Below are positions 26,945-37,508 of a DNA stretch of 64,000 bases, in pieces. This DNA comes from Hyphomicrobiales bacterium. Its GTDB lineage: Bacteria > Pseudomonadota > Alphaproteobacteria > Rhizobiales > Rhizobiaceae. The number at the start of each line of letters is the position of its first letter. Position 1 is the first letter of the stretch. The stretch covers positions 93,073-157,072 of the forward strand of contig UCAG01000010.1 of NCBI GenBank assembly GCA_900470285.1. The letters run 5' to 3'. Both the position numbers and the translations under genes were made by a program. The notes below the pieces were generated by a model. It saw only the letters and a list, made by a program, of their open reading frames with translations, did no database searches and was not told the DNA's origin.

Positions 26945-29413
26945 ATGGTACGGCTCATCGGATATTTTTTCGGCATCGGAACGGTGCTGATGCTGATCGT
27001 TGCGGGAGGCGTTGCCTTCTATGTCGGCAGCATAAGCAAAGACTTGCCGGATTATGAAGTGCTGGCCAAATATGAGCCGCCGGTGACAACGCGCGTGCAT
27101 GCCGCAGACGGTAGTCTGATGGCAGAATACTATAAAGAACGCCGCATGTTCCTACCGATTCAGGCTGTTCCGGATCGCGTGAAAGCAGCGTTTGTTTCAG
27201 CAGAAGACAAGAGCTTTTATCAGCATCACGGGCTGGATTATCTCGGTCTTACCCGTGCGATGTCCACCAATATTGTCAATAAGCTGACCGGTAATGACCG
27301 CCGCCCTGTGGGTGCGTCGACCATTACGCAGCAGGTTGCCAAAAACATGCTGCTCTCTTCCGAGCAGACCTATGACCGTAAAATCAAAGAAGCGATTGTT
27401 GCGCTGCGTATGGAGCGTACTTTCACCAAAGATCAGATTCTTGAGCTGTATCTCAATGAAATGTTCTTCGGTTTGGGCGCTTATGGTATTGCCGGTGCCG
27501 CGCTGACCTATTTTGACAAGTCCGTCAATGAACTGACCATCAGCGAATCTGCTTATCTTGCAGCACTTCTCAAAGGCCCTGCGAATTATCATCCTTATCG
27601 CTATACCCAGCGCGCGCTCGAGCGCCGCAACTGGGTAATCGACCGTATGCAGGAAAACGGCTATATTTCAGTTGAAGATGCAAAAGAAGCCAAAGAAACA
27701 CCGCTTGGTGTGAAACCGCATAATGCGGATGGCCGCCTGTTCGCCAGCGAATATTTTGCCGAAGAAGTCCGCCGCCAGATTGTAGCCCGTTACGGCAATG
27801 CCTCTCTGCTTGAAGGCGGGCTTTCTGTGCGTACAACGCTTGATCCGCAATTGCAGATTAAAGCGCGTAAGACACTGCATAACGGGTTTATCCGTTATGA
27901 TGAGGCGCAAGGCTATCGCGGCCCTGTCAAGCATCTCAATCTGAGTACAGACTGGGGTCAGGAACTGGGTGAAGTTGCCGGTCTGACCGATGTGCCTGAA
28001 TGGCATCTGGCCGTTGTGCTTGATGCTACTCCGGATGCATTGGAAATCGGATTGCAGCCAGCCCGTGATCCGTCCGGTAAAATCAGTGAAGAACGTGCGA
28101 CCGGCCGTGTTGCCGCAGCAGATATGAAATGGGCGATGCGCATGAATATCGGCGGTAAGCGCTCGACAGCGAAATCACCGGCAGGTGTGCTTGAGGTCGG
28201 TGATGTGATTTACGTTGAGAAAAAAGGCGAAGGCAGCGATGCTTATCGCCTGCGTCAGGTGCCTAAAATCTCCGGCGCGCTGGTTGCCATGGATCCGCAT
28301 ACCGGACGTGTGCTGTCAATGGTTGGTGGTTTCTCCTATGCGCAGTCGGAATTTAACCGCGCAACACAGGCTTATCGCCAACCGGGCTCGGCTTTCAAAC
28401 CATTTGTTTATGCGGCAGCGCTGGATAATGGCTATACACCGGCATCCGTGGTGCTCGACGGCCCGATCTCTGTCAATCAGGGTGGTTCGCTTGGTGTCTG
28501 GAGCCCGAAAAACTATTCCGGTAAATTCTCGGGTCCTTCTACCCTGCGTTATGGTATTGAACAGTCGCGCAACCTGATGACTGTGCGTCTGGCACAGGAT
28601 ATGGGCATGAAAACCGTTGCGGAATATGCAGAGCGCTTCGGCATTTATGACAAGATGATGCCGGTGCTTTCCATGTCACTTGGTGCCGGTGAAACCACCG
28701 TATTGCGCATGGTCACCGGTTATTCGATTATGGCGAATGGTGGGCGCTCGATCACACCTTCGATGATTGACCGCGTGCAGGATCGTTACGGCAAGACTAT
28801 TTTCAAACATGACATGCGTCAGTGCCAGAATTGTAATGCTGAAGAATGGAGCAATCAGGAAGAGCCGGAGCTGGTTGATGATCGTGATCAGGTGCTTGAT
28901 CCGATGACTGCTTATCAGATTACTTCTATGATGGAAGGCGTTGTTCAGCGTGGTACTGCGCGTATGCTGCTCAGCCTGAACCGTCCGCTTGCCGGTAAAA
29001 CCGGTACGACAAATGACGAAAAAGATGCGTGGTTTGTCGGATTTACACCGGATATGGTTGTTGGTCTTTACCTTGGTATGGATCAGCCGGCACCGCTTGG
29101 TCGCGGTGGTACAGGTTCCGGTCTTGCAGTGCCGGTGTTCAAAGACTTCATGACTGTGGCAATGCAGGGGGCGCCGAAAGTTGATTTCCGTGTGCCTGAA
29201 GGCATGACCATGATTGCGATCAACCGTCGTACCGGTATGCGTGCAACGCCGGGTGGCCCGGATGTGATTATGGAAGCCTTTAAACCGGGAACAGGTCCTG
29301 CTGACAGCTATTCTGTTATTGGTGCCGACAGCTTCCAGGAAGGTTCACCGGTGCAGCCGCAATCGCCGCAGGCGAATAAGGCAATTAATTCAGGATCAGG
29401 CGGTCTTTATTAA
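26945..29413 (+). CDS. mrcA: penicillin-binding protein 1A (bifunctional)
   Basis: 822 residues. Short cytoplasmic N-terminus and one membrane helix (about 4-27), glycosyltransferase family 51 domain (VSAEDKSFYQHHGLD with the catalytic glutamate; GASTITQQVAKN), an OB-like linker, then the transpeptidase with active-site SAFKPF (SxxK), and KTGTT near residue 690. Polymerises and crosslinks peptidoglycan. Separated by about 280 bases from the amidase gene; a strong terminator follows at 29457. Confidence 0.96.
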   Translation: MVRLIGYFFGIGTVLMLIVAGGVAFYVGSISKDLPDYEVLAKYEPPVTTRVHAADGSLMAEYYKERRMFLPIQAVPDRVKAAFVSAEDKSFYQHHGLDYLGLTRAMSTNIVNKLTGNDRRPVGASTITQQVAKNMLLSSEQTYDRKIKEAIVALRMERTFTKDQILELYLNEMFFGLGAYGIAGAALTYFDKSVNELTISESAYLAALLKGPANYHPYRYTQRALERRNWVIDRMQENGYISVEDAKEAKETPLGVKPHNADGRLFASEYFAEEVRRQIVARYGNASLLEGGLSVRTTLDPQLQIKARKTLHNGFIRYDEAQGYRGPVKHLNLSTDWGQELGEVAGLTDVPEWHLAVVLDATPDALEIGLQPARDPSGKISEERATGRVAAADMKWAMRMNIGGKRSTAKSPAGVLEVGDVIYVEKKGEGSDAYRLRQVPKISGALVAMDPHTGRVLSMVGGFSYAQSEFNRATQAYRQPGSAFKPFVYAAALDNGYTPASVVLDGPISVNQGGSLGVWSPKNYSGKFSGPSTLRYGIEQSRNLMTVRLAQDMGMKTVAEYAERFGIYDKMMPVLSMSLGAGETTVLRMVTGYSIMANGGRSITPSMIDRVQDRYGKTIFKHDMRQCQNCNAEEWSNQEEPELVDDRDQVLDPMTAYQITSMMEGVVQRGTARMLLSLNRPLAGKTGTTNDEKDAWFVGFTPDMVVGLYLGMDQPAPLGRGGTGSGLAVPVFKDFMTVAMQGAPKVDFRVPEGMTMIAINRRTGMRATPGGPDVIMEAFKPGTGPADSYSVIGADSFQEGSPVQPQSPQANKAINSGSGGLY

Positions 29414-29456
29414 GCCTGCTCAGAGCCTGAAATATTGACAGGCTTAAACACAATCA

Positions 29457-29493
29457 GCATACAGGCTTTCTAAACATGCCTGTATGCTTTTTT
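29457..29493 (+). terminator. terminator after the PBP1A gene
   Basis: Perfect 10-bp stem 29457-29466 with 29478-29487, 11-base loop, then a run of T. Confidence 0.9.
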
Positions 29494-29547
29494 ATTAGAG
29501 CGCCGTGCTGACACGAATTTTGTAAGACTGACAAAGGAGCCGCAGCT

Positions 29548-30676
29548 ATGCGTGCCGAGATTGAGAACTTGGTTGATGAAATCAAGCAGGCCATAAGCCT
29601 GCTGAGGAGGCATCTTTGACTGGGATCAGTCACTGAAAAAACTCGAATATCTGAACAGCCGCGCTGAAGACCCTACACTGTGGAATGATCCGCAGGAAGC
29701 ACAGAAGCTGATGCGTGAACGCCAGCAGCTGGATGACAGCATTAACAGTATTCTGGCGCTGACCCGTTCGCTCGATGACAATATTGAGCTGATCGCTATG
29801 GGTGAAGAAGAGGGCGATAAGTCCATCATCACCGATGCGGAAAACGGTATTCGCGAGATCAAGGCGGAACTCGACAAGCGTCAGATTGAAATGCTGCTCA
29901 GCGGTGAAGCTGACGGCAATGATGCTTATCTGGAAGTTCATGCCGGTGCCGGTGGTACGGAAAGTCAGGACTGGGCGTCCATTCTGCTGCGCATGTATTC
30001 GCGCTGGGGTGAACGCGACGGCCGTAAGGTGGAAGTTCTGGAAGTTCAGGCAGGGGAAGAAGCGGGTATTAAATCCGCAACCATCCTCGTGAAAGGCCAT
30101 AACAGCTACGGTATGCTGAAAACGGAATCAGGTGTGCATCGTCTGGTGCGTATTTCGCCGTTTGACTCCAATGCCCGCCGCCACACATCCTTTGCCAGTA
30201 TCTGGGTCTATCCGGTGATCGACGACAATATTGAAGTCGAAGTGTCGGAAGCCGATGTACGTATTGATACTTACCGCGCCTCCGGTGCCGGTGGTCAGCA
30301 CGTTAACACCACAGATTCGGCGGTTCGTATTACGCATATTGCTACCGGTATTGTGGTGCAGTGTCAGACCCAGCGTTCGCAGCATAAAAACCGTGAACAG
30401 GCTTGGTCGATGCTCCGTGCGCGTCTTTATGAAGAAGAGCTGAAGAAGCGTGAAGAAGCCGCCAATGAGGTGAATTCTTCCAAGACTGATATTGGCTGGG
30501 GGCACCAGATCCGCTCTTATGTCATGCAGCCTTATCAGCTGGTCAAAGACCTGCGCACCGGTGTTGAAAGCACAAGCCCGGACGATGTTCTGGATGGTGA
30601 TCTGGATGAGTTTATGGAAGCTGCTCTGGCGCAGCGCGTACACGGCAAGGATGCTGATGTACAGGATATTGACTGA
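29548..30676 (+). CDS. prfB: peptide chain release factor 2, with programmed +1 frameshift
   Basis: RF2 recognises UGA and UAA stop codons. The zero frame starts at ATG 29548 (AAAGGAG upstream) and meets an in-frame TGA at 29617-29619 after codon CTT (29614-29616). The slippery CTT-TGA-C and an AGGAGG at 29605-29610, three bases upstream, match the E. coli prfB frameshift site. After skipping T29617 the frame continues to 30676, giving 375 residues. Domain features: SPF tripeptide motif in VRISPFDSN and the catalytic GGQ in SGAGGQHVN. The frameshift makes RF2 level self-limiting. Confidence 0.97.
29605..29620 (+). promoter_or_regulatory. prfB recoding site
   Basis: Internal Shine-Dalgarno AGGAGG, spacer CAT, slippery CTT, stop TGA, then C. 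The spacing equals that of the E. coli site. Confidence 0.95.
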
Positions 30677-30693
30677 TCTGAGTTGATTAAATG

Positions 30694-30735
30694 AAAAAAA
30701 GCCGCCGGTGAGATGATCTTACCGGCGGCTTTTTT
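30694..30735. terminator. bidirectional terminator after prfB
   Basis: Stem 30701-30709 with 30721-30729, flanked by a run of A before and T after; serves prfB and the convergent gene at 30744. Confidence 0.9.
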
Positions 30736-30743
30736 ATGATCTG

Positions 30744-31103
30744 TTATTTAGGCACAGGGCCGGTGATGAAAGGATCAATTCCGGCAAAACTGGCAGCGGT
30801 GTTCAGATCAACAGCGCCTTCGTGGAATCTGGCATCATAGATCTGATCCGGCAGTGGCGGCATCGGCTGGGTCGCGACACTCTTTTCAGATTTCAGCATG
30901 GTCAGGGATGTGTCAGGCAGCGGAGCCTGAGCCGGCAGAACAGAGGCAGCCAAAGCACCGGCAATCAGCACACCTGCACTCACACTATAACCGAGCAGGC
31001 TGGCGAGCAGAAAACGCCCCGCGCGGCGTGGTAAGCGCAGCAGTGTAACAGAGGCGGATATATATGAACCGTATCGGGCCATGATCTTACCTGTAACTGA
31101 CAT
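30744..31103 (-). CDS. hypothetical single-helix membrane protein
   Basis: 119 residues, one hydrophobic helix at about 30-55 preceded by basic residues (LPRRAGRF), then a Pro-rich outside segment ending FITGPVPK. I do not recognise a family. GGGAT precedes the start. Convergent with prfB across a shared terminator. Confidence 0.65.
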   Translation of the reverse strand: MSVTGKIMARYGSYISASVTLLRLPRRAGRFLLASLLGYSVSAGVLIAGALAASVLPAQAPLPDTSLTMLKSEKSVATQPMPPLPDQIYDARFHEGAVDLNTAASFAGIDPFITGPVPK

Positions 31104-31359
31104 CGTCTTATCCCGTAATGCCTGCTGTTCGTTCTGCTTTTCATTAAAGAAAAACAGCTTTGTGATATTATCTCAGACAGATTTGCGGGTTTTATATGGC
31201 AGTGAGAGTGAACTTTACTGCCCCGCAATTACCGTCTGAGCGGATCACTTCTTAACTATAACAAACTGTGCGGACGGGTAAAACTGTTCTGGACTGTTGC
31301 GCAGATCATACACCGTAACAGGGTTAATAAAGGGTTTCCGTGCCGGATATTTTCGATAT

Positions 31360-31857
31360 TCAGCCGAGTTTGCGTGCGGCTTCAAGCACAGCCTCTGCGT
31401 GACCGGCAACTTTTACTTTGCGCCACACCTGCGCGATTTTTCCGTCTTTACCGATGAGAAAGGTAGAGCGCTCAATGCCCATATATTTGCGGCCATACAT
31501 GCTCTTTTCTACCCAGACACCATAGGCATTGCTCAGGGCTTTTTCTTCATCAGCAAGAAGATCGATGGTGAGATCATGTTTATCGATGAACTTGTCATGC
31601 TTGCGCACGCTGTCAGGGGATACGCCGATAATGCTGACATTGATGGCATTAAATTCCGGTTTCAATGCGCTGAAGTCAATTGCCTCGCGGGTGCAGCCGC
31701 TGGTATCGTCCTTCGGATAAAAATACAGCACATAGGCTTTGCCCTGAAGAGCGGCAGATGAAAGCGTATCGTCACTGTTTTTAGGCAGAGAAAATGCCGG
31801 AGCCGGATCACCTGCCTGAAAAGCAATTGCAGCAACATTATCTGTCGAGTTGGTCAT
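31360..31857 (-). CDS. bcp: thioredoxin-dependent peroxiredoxin, Bcp type
   Basis: 165 residues. Reduces hydrogen peroxide and organic peroxides with thioredoxin. AhpC/TSA fold with FYPKDDTSGCTREAIDF, where the cysteine is the peroxidatic residue; the resolving cysteine five residues later found in E. coli Bcp is absent here (an alanine or isoleucine lies there), so this is a 1-Cys-like or differently resolved member. Start at 31857 (MTNSTDN) has AAAGG upstream; an ATG at 31875 is in frame. Confidence 0.93.
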   Translation of the reverse strand: MTNSTDNVAAIAFQAGDPAPAFSLPKNSDDTLSSAALQGKAYVLYFYPKDDTSGCTREAIDFSALKPEFNAINVSIIGVSPDSVRKHDKFIDKHDLTIDLLADEEKALSNAYGVWVEKSMYGRKYMGIERSTFLIGKDGKIAQVWRKVKVAGHAEAVLEAARKLG

Positions 31858-32303
31858 AAGTGCGCCTTTCTTCATCCTTATGGGAGCAGAGACAGAGCGT
31901 GTTGCGTTTCATCTGATCCGCTGCATTCGCTCTATCTGTTTTCAAAAGCATGTTTATATGCCCAAACCGCATGTGTTTGGGGAGGGACATGCTTCAAACT
32001 GTTTCAGCATGTGAATAGCTCAGAATGTGTTCTACAATGATTCTGCATGAGGATTAATGTTGTGCCGGATAATAGAAAATCTCAAAGCAGCCGGGGTATT
32101 TCCCCGGGGGCAGATGATTTGATTTATTTCCGCGACTTGTAATCATGTGTTGTTTCTGAAATTTTGTCAGTTAATCAGAGTTTTGAAATAACGATTCATC
32201 AGTGGCAACAGTCTGACCTGTTTTATATTGATGAGAAATGACAGAGTTTCTTTTGAAAATTATGCAGTTCAGGTGCAGCCAATCCGGATAGTGATTTAAG
32301 TTT
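31858..32303. other. intergenic region between bcp and the AsmA-like gene
   Basis: About 450 bases between divergent genes. It carries an AGAGCGTGTTGCGTTTCATC...GCATTCGCTCT-type repeat at about 31893-31936 and a short C/G palindrome near 32092-32113. No gene seen. Confidence 0.5.
31893..31936. repeat. AGAGCG...CGCTCT intergenic repeat
   Basis: Ends AGAGCG and CGCTCT are inverted around GATCCGCT; resembles the elements near 1661, 19509 and 21142. Confidence 0.45.
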
Positions 32304-35300
32304 TTGAAAGAAAAGCCCAAAAAAATCCGCTTTAACAAGCGTGACATACAGCATCTTGATCAGTATCCGTCATCCGGTGCGGGGCCTGAGAATAAGGCTG
32401 TGCTGAAAGACTGCCCTGATTATAAGACCGGGTTACACAGCAAAACTGCGCGCAGAAAGCGCAAAAGCTTTGTTGCGAAATGCTGGCGTGCTTTTATTTC
32501 TGTCAGTTTTGCATTGATTGTGCTGGCCGGTATCGGTTTTCTTGTACTGCGCTCCGGTATCAGCAGCGATATGCTGCGTGATGAGGCGCAGCAGCGGCTA
32601 CAGGAAATTTTAGGGCCTGATGCCGGTGTGTCGATCAGTAAAGCGCAGGTTTCTCTGGACGGAAACAGGCATCTGGCGATTGAAGCACGTGATGTTGCCC
32701 TGAATAGCCGTATTCAGGATGTTTCGGTGGAAAAACTGGGTGTTGTCAGGTTGGGGCTGGCACCTTTGCCACTGCTGACCGGCTCTGTTCAGGTTGCCCA
32801 GATTGAAATCGGCGATGCTTTGATCCGTCTGCAAGAGGGAGAAGCCAAGCCGAAACCTTTTATCCGTTTACCGTTTAATAACAGAGGACTGGTCGATTTT
32901 GATCAGTTGTCGCGTGAAGTTTTTGCCGGTATCGATCAGACACTGGCGCTGCTGGATATGCGCGGTACAAAAGCAATTGCATTGCATGATGTGACATTTG
33001 CTTTTCGCGCGATGGAGAAAGATCAGGAGATCCTGATCCGTAATGCGCAGGTCAGGCAGAACGGGCAGAAAGTAACGCTGGATGCCGAATTTGTCTGGCA
33101 AGGCAAAAGTACCTCATTGCAGGCGGAAATGATCCGTTCCGATGATCCCGCACATGCCTCTAACTTCTCTCTGACGCTGGATAATATTCCGGTCAGCCTT
33201 GGTTCACCGGAAGAGGTCATGCCGCAAATGGGTAATGACCGGCCCAATCCGGCTTATTTCCATGTGAACAGCACAGCATCACTGGCTTTAACCGGACAGG
33301 CCTCTACCGAGGTGCAAAAGGAAGTCCTCTCCGGCAAGCTGACCCTTGATAATGCTGTTGTGGATATGGGGCGTGAGCGCGGCATCAAAGGCAATATGGC
33401 ACTCTCCTTTGAGCATATTGCTGGTGGTGAAAAGCTTGAAATCAAGGCGCTTGACCTCAATCTTGGCGGCTTGTCCACGGTACTTGAGGGGGCATTTGGC
33501 GTAGAACCGGTTTCTGAGACGGAAAGTGCAGCGCAGAAAATCCGCGAGCAGGCAGAGCGCATTACGAATGGTGAAACTCCTGCCGCAGGGCAGCAGACAG
33601 ATACTCTGCCTGTTTTGAAAAGCACAGGATCTGCTACCGCACAAACGGAAGCAGATATTGCGGAAAAACCGGCTTACCGTTTTGAGCTGGTATCCCGAGA
33701 AGCCATCAGCGCACCGGAAAATTCTGCTGAAGCGCCTTTGCCATTTGGTGTGAAGATTGCCGGCCGGTTGATGCAGAATGCCAGTCGCGTTGATTTCAAT
33801 GATCTGAATGTCAAAACAGATTCCGGCGAGTTGTATGGACAGGGACGGATGATCTTTGGTCATGGCTCTCCGGCAATGATTTTTATGCTGCGCATACCGG
33901 GTATGCCGGTCGCACAGGCCAAGCAGCTCTGGCCGCTCAATGTGGCTGACGGTGCGCGCGACTGGGTGCTGAAAAACCTGTTTGGCGGTCAGATGACCGA
34001 AGGCCGGATTGATATTGCACTGCCTGCGGGGCACTTCAACGGGCCGGGTTTACCGCCGGATTTAACGGAATCCGATATCAAGGCTGATTTCAGAGTTGAA
34101 GGCACCCGGTTTGACGTGATCGGTGAGATACCGCCGGTACGCGATGCCACAGGCGCGATTGCGGTGCGCGGAGCGCATACAACCATTAAGCTTGAAAAAG
34201 GCACGGCCTTTACACCGGTTAACCGCCAGATCAACGTGGATGGCGGAACATTGTTTGTGCCTTGGGGGCGGCAGCGTCCGGTGATTGCAGATCTTGATCT
34301 GGATCTCAGCGGTGAGGCGCAGGCGATAACAGAGCTTGTTGGCTATAAGCCGATCAATGCCTTGCGCAAATTGCCTTTCAGCGCTGAGGATCTCAGCGGC
34401 AATGTGAATGCGAAAGTAAAAGTGGCGTTTTCGGTTACCAAAGATGCGCCAAAGGATAGTCTGAAATGGCAGGCTGATCTGGCTTTCAGCGATGTGACTT
34501 TGAAAAAGCCGTTTAACGGTCAGAATGTGACGCAAGCCAAAGGTAATCTGAGCGTTAATGATGATGTGGCCAAAATCGATGCGACTGCACGGCTGAATAA
34601 TATTCCGGCCAGACTGGCACTGGTTGAGCCTTTGGCGGATACGAGTATCAAGCGCCAGCAAAATATCCGGCTGGAACTGGATGATAAAACGCGTGAAACC
34701 TATTATCCGGGGCTGAATGATATTTTTAAAGGCCCGCTGACGCTGGATCTGGGCGAGGAACAGGGCGAGATGCGCAAAATCTCCGCTGATCTCGGAAAAA
34801 CACAGGTCAATTTGCCATGGCTTGGATGGAAAAAAGGCACAGGCATTCCTGCAAAACTGACAATGGATATGAAACTGCCGAAGGAAGGCAAAGGACCGGT
34901 ACTGGTTCGTAACTTCGTCTTTGACGGTACCGGTTTCTATGTCAGCGGTGATCTGACACTTGAGAATAATGAATTACAGAGTGCAAATATTCGCAAACTC
35001 AATCTGACGCGCAATGATAATCTCAGCCTTGAAGTGCGCAAATCAGGCAATGGTTTCCGCGCAGATGTCCGTGGCACTGCTTTTGATGCACGGGCACTGA
35101 TCCAGCAGGCCGTTTCAAGCAATACGGACGACAAGAAAGCCGGCCAAAGCAAAAGCGGGGTAATGCCGCGCATTGTTGTTAATGCACAGATTGACGATGT
35201 GAAGGGTTTTTATGATGAGAGCCTGCGTAATGTCACCGTGTCTTATGAAACCGCAGGGGCAAAAGTCTCCGGCGTGTCGCTGAATGCGGTGACGGGCAAT

Positions 35301-35933
35301 GGTGCACAGGTCAGCGCAACGTCCAGCAACCAGAAAGGCGCCAGTTCTGTGGCGCTGAGCTCGGCCAATGCCGGAGCGGTGCTGCGCTTCTTTGATTTTT
35401 ACGACAAGATGCGCGGCGGCAGAATTACCGTTAATCTGACCTCGCAGGGCACGGGGCCGCTTTATGGCGCAATTGATGCCCGTGATTTCTCGGTTATTAA
35501 TGAGCCGCGTCTGGATAAGCTGGTCTCCAGCAGTTCCAATGGCGGCAAGAGCCTCAATCAGGCAGTGCGCGGTAATATTGATGTGACGCGGGTCGATTTC
35601 GAACGCGGCTATTCGCAGATTGAAAAGGGCTCCGGTTATCTGACGCTGAAGAACGGCGTCCTTCGCGGCCCGCTGATCGGTGCTACTTTTCAGGGCATTC
35701 TCTACGACCGCAACGGCAATATGTCCGTTACCGGTACATTCATGCCTGCTTATGGTCTGAATCGTTTGTTTGGTGAAGTGCCGGTGCTGGGTGCTATTCT
35801 CGGTAATGGCCGCGACCGCGGTCTGATCGGGATTACCTATAAGCTGGCAGGCAATGCCAAACAGCCGAATATTATCGTCAATCCGATTTCTGCGATTGCA
35901 CCCGGGATTTTCCGCTCGATATTTGAATTTTAA
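32304..35933 (+). CDS. AsmA/YhdP-like large envelope protein
   Basis: 1209 residues. Basic N-terminus, one membrane helix at about 60-85, then a very long beta-rich region ending in an AsmA-like C-terminal domain (FERGYSQIEKGSGYLTLKNGVLRGPL and PVLGAILGNGRDRGLIGITY). This matches the DUF3971/AsmA_2, YhdP group, now seen as bridge-like proteins moving phospholipid between inner and outer membrane. A Glu/Thr/Ala-rich disordered patch lies near 405-460. The start is uncertain: TTG at 32304 is the first possible codon after an in-frame stop and there is no clear ribosome site. Confidence 0.88.
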   Translation: MKEKPKKIRFNKRDIQHLDQYPSSGAGPENKAVLKDCPDYKTGLHSKTARRKRKSFVAKCWRAFISVSFALIVLAGIGFLVLRSGISSDMLRDEAQQRLQEILGPDAGVSISKAQVSLDGNRHLAIEARDVALNSRIQDVSVEKLGVVRLGLAPLPLLTGSVQVAQIEIGDALIRLQEGEAKPKPFIRLPFNNRGLVDFDQLSREVFAGIDQTLALLDMRGTKAIALHDVTFAFRAMEKDQEILIRNAQVRQNGQKVTLDAEFVWQGKSTSLQAEMIRSDDPAHASNFSLTLDNIPVSLGSPEEVMPQMGNDRPNPAYFHVNSTASLALTGQASTEVQKEVLSGKLTLDNAVVDMGRERGIKGNMALSFEHIAGGEKLEIKALDLNLGGLSTVLEGAFGVEPVSETESAAQKIREQAERITNGETPAAGQQTDTLPVLKSTGSATAQTEADIAEKPAYRFELVSREAISAPENSAEAPLPFGVKIAGRLMQNASRVDFNDLNVKTDSGELYGQGRMIFGHGSPAMIFMLRIPGMPVAQAKQLWPLNVADGARDWVLKNLFGGQMTEGRIDIALPAGHFNGPGLPPDLTESDIKADFRVEGTRFDVIGEIPPVRDATGAIAVRGAHTTIKLEKGTAFTPVNRQINVDGGTLFVPWGRQRPVIADLDLDLSGEAQAITELVGYKPINALRKLPFSAEDLSGNVNAKVKVAFSVTKDAPKDSLKWQADLAFSDVTLKKPFNGQNVTQAKGNLSVNDDVAKIDATARLNNIPARLALVEPLADTSIKRQQNIRLELDDKTRETYYPGLNDIFKGPLTLDLGEEQGEMRKISADLGKTQVNLPWLGWKKGTGIPAKLTMDMKLPKEGKGPVLVRNFVFDGTGFYVSGDLTLENNELQSANIRKLNLTRNDNLSLEVRKSGNGFRADVRGTAFDARALIQQAVSSNTDDKKAGQSKSGVMPRIVVNAQIDDVKGFYDESLRNVTVSYETAGAKVSGVSLNAVTGNGAQVSATSSNQKGASSVALSSANAGAVLRFFDFYDKMRGGRITVNLTSQGTGPLYGAIDARDFSVINEPRLDKLVSSSSNGGKSLNQAVRGNIDVTRVDFERGYSQIEKGSGYLTLKNGVLRGPLIGATFQGILYDRNGNMSVTGTFMPAYGLNRLFGEVPVLGAILGNGRDRGLIGITYKLAGNAKQPNIIVNPISAIAPGIFRSIFEF

Positions 35934-35952
35934 ACGGCGAAGCTTTTATAAT

Positions 35953-35981
35953 AAAAAAGCGCGGATTACTCCGCGCTTTTG
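35953..35981. terminator. bidirectional terminator between AsmA-like gene and tyrS
   Basis: 7-bp GC stem 35959-35965 with 35970-35976, A run before and T run after. Confidence 0.85.
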
Positions 35982-36003
35982 CGTATTTGTATTATCGCTG
36001 GTT

Positions 36004-37257
36004 TTATTCCGGACGTACCAGAATGTGCTTTTTCTTACCCAGCGACAGTTTGATGATACCGTCTTCGGTTACGTCACCGGCAGAGATACCGGCGCGTTCA
36101 TCCTGAACAGCCACATCATTGATGCGCACAGCACCGCCCTGAATATGACGGCGTGCTTCACCGTTAGACGATGCAAGACCCGCTTTAACCAGCAGAGCCT
36201 GAATGCCGAGACCGGCGGTCAGTTCATCCTTGGCAATGCTCAGGCTTGGCAGATTGTCAGAAATTGCACCTTCTTCAAAAGTTTTACGTGCAGTTTCCGC
36301 AGCCTGTTCCGCAGCTTCACGACCATGCAGCATGGCAGTGATTTCGGTGGCCAGAATCTTCTTGGTCTCGTTGATTTCCGAACCGCCAAGTGCTGCCAGA
36401 CGCGCAATCTCACCCATAGGCATGGTGGTGTAGAGCTTGAGGAAGCGTTCTACGTCAGCATCTTCGGTATTACGCCAGTACTGCCAGAAGTCGTAAGCGC
36501 TTAGCATGTCAGCATTGAGCCAGACTGCACCATTGAGCGATTTGCCCATTTTGGCACCGGAAGAGGTGGTCAGCAGCGGTGAGGTCAGTGCGTAGAGCTG
36601 TGGTGTACCCATGCGATGGCCGAGATCAATACCATTGATGATATTGCCCCATTGATCGGAGCCGCCCATCTGCAGGCGCATATCGTAGCGCTTGCTGAGC
36701 TCAACAAAGTCATAAGCCTGAAGGATCATGTAGTTGAATTCGAGGAACGACAGCGACTGTTCGCGATCAAGGCGGGTTTTAACCGAGTCAAAGGACAGCA
36801 TGCGGTTGACGGAGAAATGACGGCCGACATCACGCAGGAACTCAAGGTAGTTGAGACCTGCCAGCCAGTCGGCATTATTGACCATCAGCGCGTCGGTTTT
36901 GCCTTCGCCGAAAGTGAGGTAATTGGTGAAAACCTTTTTGATGCCGGCAATATTGTCGGCAATGGTTTCAACCGTCATCAGCTTGCGGGCTTCTTCTTTA
37001 AATGACGGATCACCGACCATACCGGTGCCGCCGCCCATCAGCGCAACCGGACGATGGCCGGTTTTCTGCATCCAGTGCAGCATCATGATCTGAATGAGGC
37101 CGCCCGCATGCAGACTGGATGCTGTCGGGTCGAAGCCAATATACGCAGTCACAGTTTCCTTGGTGAAAAGCTCATCCAGACCCGATTCATCGGAGACCTG
37201 ATGAATAAAGCCACGTTCGGAAAGTGTGCGTAGAAAATCGGACTTAAAGCCGGACAT
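36004..37257 (-). CDS. tyrS: tyrosyl-tRNA synthetase
   Basis: 417 residues, class I aminoacyl-tRNA synthetase. Seen: [16 protein letters not shown] (HIGH-like region), [25 protein letters not shown] for tyrosine binding, KMGKSLNG as the KMSKS loop, and a C-terminal S4 RNA-binding domain (about 350-417). Divergent from anmK, with 251 bases between them. Confidence 0.97.
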   Translation of the reverse strand: MSGFKSDFLRTLSERGFIHQVSDESGLDELFTKETVTAYIGFDPTASSLHAGGLIQIMMLHWMQKTGHRPVALMGGGTGMVGDPSFKEEARKLMTVETIADNIAGIKKVFTNYLTFGEGKTDALMVNNADWLAGLNYLEFLRDVGRHFSVNRMLSFDSVKTRLDREQSLSFLEFNYMILQAYDFVELSKRYDMRLQMGGSDQWGNIINGIDLGHRMGTPQLYALTSPLLTTSSGAKMGKSLNGAVWLNADMLSAYDFWQYWRNTEDADVERFLKLYTTMPMGEIARLAALGGSEINETKKILATEITAMLHGREAAEQAAETARKTFEEGAISDNLPSLSIAKDELTAGLGIQALLVKAGLASSNGEARRHIQGGAVRINDVAVQDERAGISAGDVTEDGIIKLSLGKKKHILVRPE

Positions 37258-37508
37258 TGATTTTTCCTGTCTGACAAAGGATTGTGATAGGGGAAGACCC
37301 CAGAGAGCAGGCCGTGAATATTATTCCGGTGACTGACACAATCCAGCGTTTAACATTATTGCAGGGCAAATCACAATAAAGGTGTGACACCGTAAAAGGC
37401 GATTTTATCGCAAATTACTGTCGTTTTGTGCCGTTTGTGTGGTTTATGTAACCTGCGGGTACCTGCCAGCCGTACAAAACCGGAAATATTGAAAACGGAA
37501 AGACAAAG

